Positions 57,030 to 64,000 of a stretch of 64,000 bases of DNA are shown here, piece after piece. The notes under the pieces are model-generated. The model worked only from the letters and a program-made list of their open reading frames with translations. It was not told the origin of the DNA and searched no databases. Where the stretch lies: the NCBI RefSeq assembly GCF_963678975.1, contig NC_089273.1, positions 5,596,507-5,660,506 on the forward strand. The letters are read 5' to 3'. This DNA comes from Dysidea avara (taxonomy: Eukaryota > Porifera > Demospongiae > Dictyoceratida > Dysideidae). The stretch's first letter is position 1. Every line of letters begins with the position of its first letter. Position numbers and translations under genes: made by a program.

Positions 57030-57281
57030 GTGACAGAATTTTGGAAAATCACCCATATGGGCATACATGAAATAATTAGAATTTTCATATTTAGTGGGAT
57101 GCTACTATAAGCAGGGCATATTCATTTTTAAAAAAGTTCAAGAATTTTCTAGTAATTTGAGGTATTGAGAATGGTTTATAATCAGTAACAAGTAGATTTG
57201 CACTATAAAGCTTGTTATTTGATCATTAAAGATTTTAAGTGTCAAATGCACCATATGGTTGATTTACCAAAATTTGGTCAC
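57030..57281. mobile_element. 252-bp MITE with AATT duplication
   Basis: The ends GTGACAGAATTTTGGAAAAT and CCAAAATTTGGTCAC are inverted for about 29 bases with few mismatches. AATT flanks both sides (57026-57029 and 57282-57285). Related B units at 24830 and 26005 read CCACTAAT(G/T)TATGG with no insert. Confidence 0.82.
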
Positions 57282-58682
57282 AATTTATGGTGGTCTGCAG
57301 TTGTAACAATATGGTTACGAAGCACTAAATGATCACTACCACAATCAGTTACATAGTATCACAATTTCTGAAACTTCTGTTTGGATTTTCGTGGAACCTC
57401 AAAGGATGTGACAATTTCTTTTTAGGACACAATACTTGTATATTCCACTTTTACACCAGACCTCTTAACTCCATACCACACCTCTTCACTCCATACCAGA
57501 CCTCTTAACTCCGTACCACACCTCTTCACTTCTTGTAGTCTGTTCAATTTTCTAACCATCTCAATGTCTCAGTGTAATGTACCAGTCAGTGGTGGATCTA
57601 GGATTTTTAAAAGAGAGTTCTGAAAGTTGGTATAGCTGAAAAATAAGGCATGTGAGGACATTTCTCCTGAACATTTTGAGATTTTAGAAGCTCTGAGATT
57701 GAACTTTACGTTACTTTAGTTAACACTCACAATAAATCTAATGCTTCAGACTGTAGTAAATACTATAGCTAACTATATAGTTGTGATTAAGCTGCAGCAT
57801 TGATTGCTTTATTAGAGTAGTTACGTGACTGCTCTATTAGAGTATCTCAATCATTTTAATAAACTGATATAGTGGGAGGTGATAAATGAAGTGTTTCTGA
57901 TGGCTTAACAGCTATAAAAATAATGGTGTTAGTTAAGTGCAATTTCATGCATGCTACTGGAATATAGTGGATATAGTTGTTTGCTATGACAAATTGTCAA
58001 TACAGCAACAATGAAGCTAGTTAGACTGAGCTAATAAAATTTAAAATTGGGTTTCTGTTGAAACCAATTAACCACTGTAATTCATGTTGGTCTACAGTTT
58101 ATACAATTACATTCAATTTGTTAGTTAAGAAACTGTAAATTATCACTACCCTCAACCAGTTACATGATACTGTTAGCATCACAAGTTTTGCAACTTCTGT
58201 TTGGCTTTTCATGGAATACAGAGAAGTATATAAACAACTCCTTTTTAGCTCACAACATTATTACAACAGCACATGTCCTGTTTTGCTTTTCATGGAAATT
58301 CACAAGAATGTGACAATTTCTTTTAGAATATTTGTGTAGGCTACTTCATTCCCCACACCTCAGACACCTGACTCATCTCAAAGTCTCACTGTGATCTACC
58401 AGTTACTTAACATCACAGCCACAAGAGTTTTTATCATCCAGCGCAGTAATGCTGTACATTAGTGATCATAATGGAGGTTTGTCTTCAAGATGTCTTAATA
58501 CTTCAAATAAGTTGCTATGGAACTTTCTTTACTAAGCATTCTACTGACTGTAATTATAATGATACTAATTTCTTGCCTGCCTGATACCTTCAGACAAGTG
58601 GAATGGCTAAGTTGATAATTTCACAGTTATACATCACTTTGTCCCAACATGTGCTTTTTGGCAGTTTACCACACTATGTACA

Positions 58683-59161
58683 CAGGGGCGGACTCAGGAG
58701 CTGGCAAGGGGAGGGGTGCAAAGAGGCTAAGTTGTAAGTGGCTTGGGAGAGCCAGATTTTCTACGATAGTCCAGAGCTGCATTTTTGAAGTAACAAAATT
58801 AATGATCACCTCTTAGTAGTGTCTCACTGCTGATTTTTGCCATTTTAGTCTTTTCAGATGGTTGTGAAGTCTTAAAAACTATTTAAAAGGCTTTGAATGT
58901 CTTCACAATAGCAAAAACTATAATTAGTTTTAGAGGTGTTTAGTATGCACAAAGGGGCTGGGTGAGAATTTCAGTTAGTTTGACTTTAGTTCACTTTGGT
59001 TTTAGGTGAATTTGTAATAAATGCAAGTAAAATGTCATGAGTTTCTTGGCCTGACAGTTTAGTAGCTATTTTAATCAGAAGTACATATGGCTGATTCCTC
59101 CACAACCACAAGATGAGGGGGGGAGCATTGCCCCAAATACCCCATCCTGGATCCACCATTG
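58683..59161. mobile_element. hAT-like element with empty-site proof
   Basis: The ends CAGGGGCGGACTCAGGA and TCCTGGATCCACCATTG are flanked by GTACA on both sides (58678-58682 and 59162-59166). The paralogous A unit near 56750 reads ACTATGTACATGCATC with one GTACA and no element. Confidence 0.85.
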
Positions 59162-59410
59162 GTACATGCATCATCATGTATTTACCGTTATTTCCATACC
59201 AGTTTGTTGCTGAGTGTAGAGACCCTTCTCGTTTTGTTCAATAATTGTAATGCTACTAACGGGTTTAACATAGCTGAAAATGAAGTGAAAGGGCAAATGG
59301 CCACTTCTCTTGTTCTGTTATAACGCTGATAAAATATATTAATGTTGATTTCTATCATAACTGCATTTAGAGACTTGTATGTGTTGCCACTTAAATGTAA
59401 CCTTTTCATA

Positions 59411-60037
59411 CTAAGTCATGTGTGTATTGTATACACTACTGCTAAGTATCACTGTGTGGTAGTATTGCATAACACCTTACTGATGTCTATACTCCACTAA
59501 TTCAATAAAGACCAAGATAATTTCCATAGGAAATCCTATCACTAAGTGGCTACTATATTAGAGCAATATTTTAGACTGTTGTATTAAAGCATTTGTGACT
59601 CACTGAGCAAAAACATGACTAATTTGCAATTTCTTGAACTTGATTTCTTCATTGTCTAGAGGGATGGGCTGTTAAAGTTTCAGTCTTATCTGGTGAGTAC
59701 ATTTGGAGTTATGGCAACAGAAAGCAAGAAGAGCAAAACTACTGATTTGTACCATGCTGGCCTCTACAAAGAGTAAATAATTACAAGCAACTCTTATGTG
59801 CATTTTTTTTTACAAGTGCAACAGGCTACGGATTTGGGACTTGTGTCATTCATAAATTGGGGTATGCATCAAAGTACAACTTTTGGCCTATATCACCAAT
59901 GCTATTAAGGCAAGAAGGCTACGTACTTAGGTACAGCAATGATAAACCTATGTTTTACTGAAAGTAAACAGTTAACGCACATACATAACTCACAGAATAA
60001 CAGCATATACACACAAGCAGACATTTCACAATAATTA
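59411..60037. other. No gene seen
   Basis: AT-rich sequence. At 59660-59740 a phrase like AAGTTTCAGTCTTATCTG...TTTGGAGTTATGGC resembles the clauses of the composite-element module. It is bounded by splice-like sites, but I do not call an exon. Confidence 0.4.
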
Positions 60038-60376
60038 TCATAATGTACCATGCCAGGTGAGTGAAGTGTGTTCATCAATAAGAACATTTACAATGTCATT
60101 GCCGTTGCTGCCATTAACTTGATAACAATTTACAACAGTAGCTACTTGATTCTGTGAGAGATTGCATGCTTCAATGGGTCAGCTTTATCACAACCAACAA
60201 CTTGTGGTATTATAGGACTGTTAGCTGCTACTGAAGTGACTAGAGGACTAAATGATTCAAGACTTGATCCATGACTATCTTGGTAGTTAGATGGTAATGA
60301 TGAGGTGGTGATGTCATCATTAACTGGTGTTATTATTGAAGAAGTGAGCTCTCCTTTTTACTCCTGTCACCTAATT
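60038..60376 (-). pseudogene. Frameshifted terminal-exon-like sequence, unidentified
   Basis: On the minus strand a strong acceptor (TTTATTATTTTCATTTTCTTCAG) ends at 60377. The following sequence is open in one frame (LGDRSKKESSLLQ), then in a second for about 65 codons rich in S, T, N and P, then in a third with NGSNGNDIVNVLIDEH and a TGA at 60040-60038. Composition is consistent across the frames, so two small indels in one ancestral exon explain it better than chance. No family is recognised. It may be a pseudogene or contain assembly errors. Confidence 0.4.
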
Positions 60377-60836
60377 CTGAAGAAAATGAAAATAATAAAA
60401 TTAACTGAAATATTTTAGTTATGATTATAACTCAGGTGGCCACAAGTCAATGGCTCTAGAAGATAGTGTACACTACAAATTTGGTGTTAACAGTGGAGAC
60501 TACAACACAACTTTCATACTGACCTCAAGACTATTTTATTACAAATAAGGCAAATTTTTTTTTGTGGGAATGCCCTTCACATTAAGTAGCCATGAGCTCT
60601 CAAAAAATGACTTATTAGTTTCTTATTTCTTTTTCCCACTTGTAAAATCATGATATCCAACTACCTTGGAATATAGCACATATTAAGGAGCTTCAAAAGT
60701 GACAAATTTTACTGAATACAAAATAAACGGTCATAGAGTAATACATGTCATGTGTGTTAATTTGCTGATGTAGATGTAAACAAGATTGTCATTAATAATT
60801 TTATTCATTTAATTCCCTTCTATGTGTATACTACAG
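60377..60836. other. No gene seen
   Basis: A 31-codon plus-strand open frame starting ATGGCTCTAGAAG near 60451 has no donor and no recognisable domain. Otherwise non-coding. Confidence 0.4.
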
Positions 60837-60924
60837 GGCTAAACTGTACCGTGGTAGATTTTTTCAATTCGTATATGGTGAACATTTGAAGCCAAATCCC
60901 AACTCTGAACTATTTCCAAAGGAG
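60837..60924 (+). CDS. Candidate internal exon, unidentified gene
   Basis: A pyrimidine-rich acceptor (TTCCCTTCTATGTGTATACTACAG in the sequence before 60837) and a donor (AAGGAG|GTATGG at 60924/60925) bound an 88-base exon. Only one phase is open: one base completes a codon, then 29 codons follow, including LYRGRFFQFVYGEH and ending PKE. It ends on a codon boundary, which matches the start phase of the candidate terminal exon at 63389. The upstream exons were not found. Confidence 0.4.
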
Positions 60925-62123
60925 GTATGGCTGTGAATACCTGCTGATTAATGGTAGTTTATTTTAGCATAGTCCCTGTACAAATTAATTTCTTTGCTGT
61001 TCCTACCTACTGTAATTCTAAAACTACTCTTGGCTGAAACTTTGGTAACCCATTCTTCAGACACTGTAAATTAAAGCTGATAGGATATAAAAAACAATTG
61101 GAAGTTGTGCACTCAAAGAGTTCCTTATGAAGTGCTAATATTCACTAGTGCAATAAAAATATACTAAACGGACTCGAGGTGAGCGGTATACAATGATTAA
61201 TTTCCTTTTTAATAGTTTTTCAAATGCCAATGTATTGGACACGCCTGTAACAGCTGTTATTTTTATTATAAACAAATGTATAGCAAATTTCCATAATGTC
61301 TTGGTATGTCTCTCTAATCCGAAGCTCAATGGGTGTCAGCCTAAATTTTGCTGGATTAAGGAGGTTGTTGGATTATCAAGTCACCTCTGTAATCCAAAAC
61401 CTAGAGTTATGTCAGATTATGCAATAAATTACATGTAAAATGGATCACAAAATGTTTTAAATATGAATTAATTTTAGAATTTGCAAGCATTGTCAACTAA
61501 TTAATATTTTCTTTGATCATTTTAATGCTACTATTATTCACTGTTGGATTACAGTCGAAGAAAATGTTTTTCCGTTTCTAGGTAATCAAATTTTGTGGTG
61601 GATTACGAAGTACAAATGTGTCAGATTACAGAGGTTGTTTTCCAAAAGTGTTGGTAAATGACATTTTGATTGGATTAGAAAGGATTCTGGATTATGCAGG
61701 TGTTGGATTAGAGAGGTTCAACTGTATTATGATAAAATGTACCTATCAATGTTAAGTCCCTACTCCCCTTCCGGTATTAGGCTTAGGTGGGGATTAGACA
61801 ATCTGCAAAAGCAAAAGCCCCACTACTGGGGATAGGGCTTTGTCTAATCCCCTGTGATCCCCCCACTAATCCCTGCCATATGATTTCTGTCAAGTGTACA
61901 AGTTTGTGTGGGTTGTAGCCTACATGAGTTTAAATCCCTGAGTCAAAAGCCCCAGTACTGGGGGCTTCTCTCTATGGTCCCCTCCCCCCATCCATACTTC
62001 CTCTATTTAGCTGGTAATGGGGTTTACAAATGATAGGTGCATTAGAATCAATCCAATGTGTTGTTATGCATTCATCAATGTGTAAATAACTACCCCTCTA
62101 CTTTAAGATTACTGGTGAAAATT
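60925..62123. other. Possible intron; mariner/pogo-like end near 61725
   Basis: No exon seen. The sequence to 61724 ends TTGGATTAGAGAGGTTCAACTG followed by TA. Internal GGATTA(C/G)AGAGGTTG phrases resemble the ends of pogo-type elements, but the opposite end was not located. Confidence 0.35.
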
Positions 62124-62130
62124 TTCCAAA

Positions 62131-62400
62131 GCAACGTGGCCAAGTGGTGAGAGCACCAGTTACTTAGTGATATCAGAATTGTGCAACTTTAAGATCACGG
62201 CCTCTATCTACACATCTCCTGAAGGCTACTAGTTCTGTCACAGGCATGTTTGCCTGCACAGACTCAAGTGCAGTGGTTAATAGGCACCTTAGTGCTGGTT
62301 TACTTGACGGAAATAGATGTGCTCGCATGGCTGCTGGAGGCTTGCTTTTCTCACAGTCAATAGGCTAGTGGTCAATCCCTCCACTGCTCCACATATTCTA
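62131..62400 (+). repeat. Possible tRNA-derived SINE
   Basis: TGGCCAAGTGG (62137-62147) matches a pol III A box, and GATCACGGC (62193-62201) matches a B box with one mismatch at suitable spacing. The sequence before it resembles a degraded tRNA 5' half. It cannot fold as a full tRNA. No second copy in this window confirms it. Confidence 0.38.
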
Positions 62401-62423
62401 CACACCCACATTAATAGTACATA

Positions 62424-63103
62424 TAGGGGTGGGCGGTATCTCGGTTATATCGTAAAACCGCGATATTCTGATGTAACGATACCAGTATCGTCAAAAATTC
62501 TTGGAAACGATATCATTGCGATATCGTGATTACCGCGGTGTTCTCCAATAATATTCGTATTAGCTAACTACTGTAAACATAGTGCTGCTGTTTAACTCCA
62601 GGAAAGATCGAGATACTCTAATAGAGCAGTCACCTATATACTCTAATAGAGCAGTCAAGTAACTCTATAGAGTATTCATGCGAATATGAAAGTAGTTACT
62701 AAAGGGACTTTATTTATTTTGGATTATTATTGAGAAAAGAATATTTCTGCACATTGTGGCATTATATAGCTAATAAAATGTGCATGGGTGAATGAGCTTT
62801 TGCTGCTATAGTTAGCAGTCTTTTAGTCATGCATGGGAATCTGTAGAGCTCCTGAATTTATATCATGCACTTGGGTGTGTAAGACACATCCTCTCCATGC
62901 TTAATTGTAGGTCTAGCTAATGTTTATATCTCCATGCATAGTTCAATAAATGGTTAATGCCATATACATGTATTTTTGCACATTCATTCATGTTGCTGCA
63001 GGTTATATCACTTGCATATTACGTAGGTGCAGTTTCATAGTAGAGCATCTGTCAAAATATGAAAAATATCGTGATAGTAAAATTTCAATACCGCCCAGCC
63101 CTA
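62424..63103. mobile_element. hAT-like element, 680 bp, 8-bp duplication
   Basis: The ends TAGGGGTGGGCGGTAT and ATACCGCCCAGCCCTA are inverted, flanked by an exact AGTACATA (62416-62423 and 63104-63111). Subterminal sequence is rich in ATATCG. The interior holds three copies of the CTCTAATAGAGCAGTCA motif but no transposase. Confidence 0.88.
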
Positions 63104-63388
63104 AGTACATACCGCCATATGGTGGGTCTTGCATCATCAATACCACAAAATTAGCCAAGTCTCCTACATGTATAAATGATAATTATCGCTGCTGTTTATA
63201 GCAACTAATTAATTTTTGTGTTAGCTACATGAGACTGGGCGTGATGGATACAACAAAGCACTCATCTATTAATTCTCATAGCCACAAACACAAACAGATT
63301 TTTGAATACCAAGTTGAATTTCATGTTCAAATGTCTAGTATTAATTTTGCTTGCATCCTCTCTATTGTAGTGTTTCAATCTTATACAG

Positions 63389-63502
63389 ATTCTTTATTTT
63401 GCTACATGCTACATTGCCATCGCTATAGTGCTACATCTCTACATCACCATTGTAGTATCTGCACAAAAAGAAAGGAAATTAACTTCTGATGATGAAGCTT
63501 GA
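63389..63502 (+). CDS. Candidate terminal exon with membrane helix
   Basis: An acceptor (GTGTTTCAATCTTATACAG) ends at 63388. The exon opens for 37 codons to TGA (63500-63502). The first ~23 residues (ILYFATCYIAIAIVLHLYIT then IVV) form a convincing membrane helix, followed by a charged tail AQKERKLTSDDEA, the usual end of a single- or multi-pass membrane protein. AATAAA follows 18 bases after the stop. An in-frame TAG just upstream means the exon must begin at or near this acceptor. Its phase fits the exon at 60837-60924. Family unknown. Confidence 0.48.
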   Translation: MLYFATCYIAIAIVLHLYITIVVSAQKERKLTSDDEA

Positions 63503-63519
63503 AAAAGTTGCTGCAGTTG

Positions 63520-63525
63520 AATAAA
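63520..63525 (+). terminator. AATAAA poly(A) signal
   Basis: AATAAA lies 18 bases past the stop of the candidate terminal exon at 63389-63502. It supports that exon but is common by chance in AT-rich DNA. Confidence 0.4.
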
Positions 63526-64000
63526 CTATTAAAACTATTTTTGAGTAAAATTTTTATGGACAATCTGTACCCACAATTTTTATTTACTCAAAACAAAAAC
63601 TTTTTAACACAATTTTTCTTTGTAGTACCATCATTAGGAGATGACCCTTATTTGAATTTGGAGGTTTCAGTTCCCAAATCACCTATTGTGTGATGTTTGT
63701 AGACAAACAACTGATATCAAATGTTCCTCTCCAAATTAAGTGCTAGTAGCAAGGTGATGCTAAATTTTGGTGTCATGTAACTCATGTCAGAAGATACTGC
63801 TGAGGTCAGTCTGTTATCATAAACTTTTTGTGATGTAATTATGTACTGTACATACTATAATTATAGATAGTTAAATAGATTAGCATTTTTCAAAATATAA
63901 ACGATTAAAGTTTTCATTGAAGTACTTTTAAACCATAATTAAGTAGATATCCCATAATTTATGGATCACTGGAAAGGTAAATCAACAGTCTTCCATCAGT
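63526..64000. other. No gene seen
   Basis: AT-rich sequence to the window edge. Short open frames have no supporting splice or domain evidence. Confidence 0.45.

Larger units (their letters stand above)
56241..59410. repeat. Second cluster of dispersed repeats A and B
   Basis: Unit A at 56243-57025 and 58165-59410 (the latter split by 58683-59161); unit B at 57282-58060, with the element at 57030-57281 between A and B. Both families also occur at 23.9-26.7 kb. A four-copy minisatellite (57450-57533) lies in unit B. No coding capacity was found. Confidence 0.7.

Noticed and set aside
59660-59700. 33-base micro-exon between TTGTCTAG and GTGAGT
   Set aside because: The sequence matches the recurring clause phrase of mobile elements (AAGTTTCA...GGAGTTATGGC), and no linked exons were found.

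Overview
The window is AT-rich DNA from an animal nuclear genome. It has GT-AG splice signals, AATAAA polyadenylation signals, many DNA transposons with clean target-site duplications, and a Ty1/copia fragment. The two large genes join a beta-helix ectodomain to a multi-pass membrane domain. I associate that architecture with sponges and cnidarians, so a demosponge is my best guess. It is an inference, not a demonstration.

The core is a pair of giant minus-strand paralogues at 6899-14464 and 34415-44146. Each is almost entirely one uninterrupted coding exon encoding a signal peptide, a right-handed beta-helix built from Pmp-like GGA(I/V)/FxxN repeats, a cysteine-rich neck, about nine or ten membrane helices and a short cytosolic tail. 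The longest readings open at TTG codons. The first ATG lies 21 bases further in, just below a conserved TATA box. In both genes the stop codon TAA lies inside a perfect-looking splice donor (ATGTAAGT). Downstream of gene 2 I find two separate short exons in the matching phase, so gene 2 may swap its cytosolic tail by alternative splicing. Gene 2 has also grown by near-identical repeat copies. These paralogues are the best candidate for an undescribed cell-surface system.

The 5' flanks of the paralogues are also duplicated. Comparing them reveals a 3.3-kb insertion upstream of gene 1 (14703-18030) and a 248-bp MITE upstream of gene 2 (44548-44795), each with an empty counterpart at the other gene.

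Much of the rest is repeats. A composite element occurs three times (1544-4475, 46521-51487, 53649-56240). It joins a long near-perfect hairpin to a ~31-bp satellite array, and in two copies to a conserved 870-bp module. Three further element families recur: GTGAC-ended elements with 4-bp duplications, hAT-like CAGGGGCGG elements with 5-bp duplications, and hAT-like elements with 8-bp duplications. Several are nested. Related ~0.8-1.6 kb dispersed repeats fill 23.9-26.7 kb and 56.2-59.4 kb.

Beyond the paralogues, gene evidence is thin. There are candidate plus-strand exons at 60837-60924 and 63389-63502 (the latter a membrane helix with a tail and a poly(A) signal), a frameshifted minus-strand exon at 60038-60376, a decayed copia RNase H region at 21056-21821 and an open fragment at 176-367. 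Long stretches show no gene.
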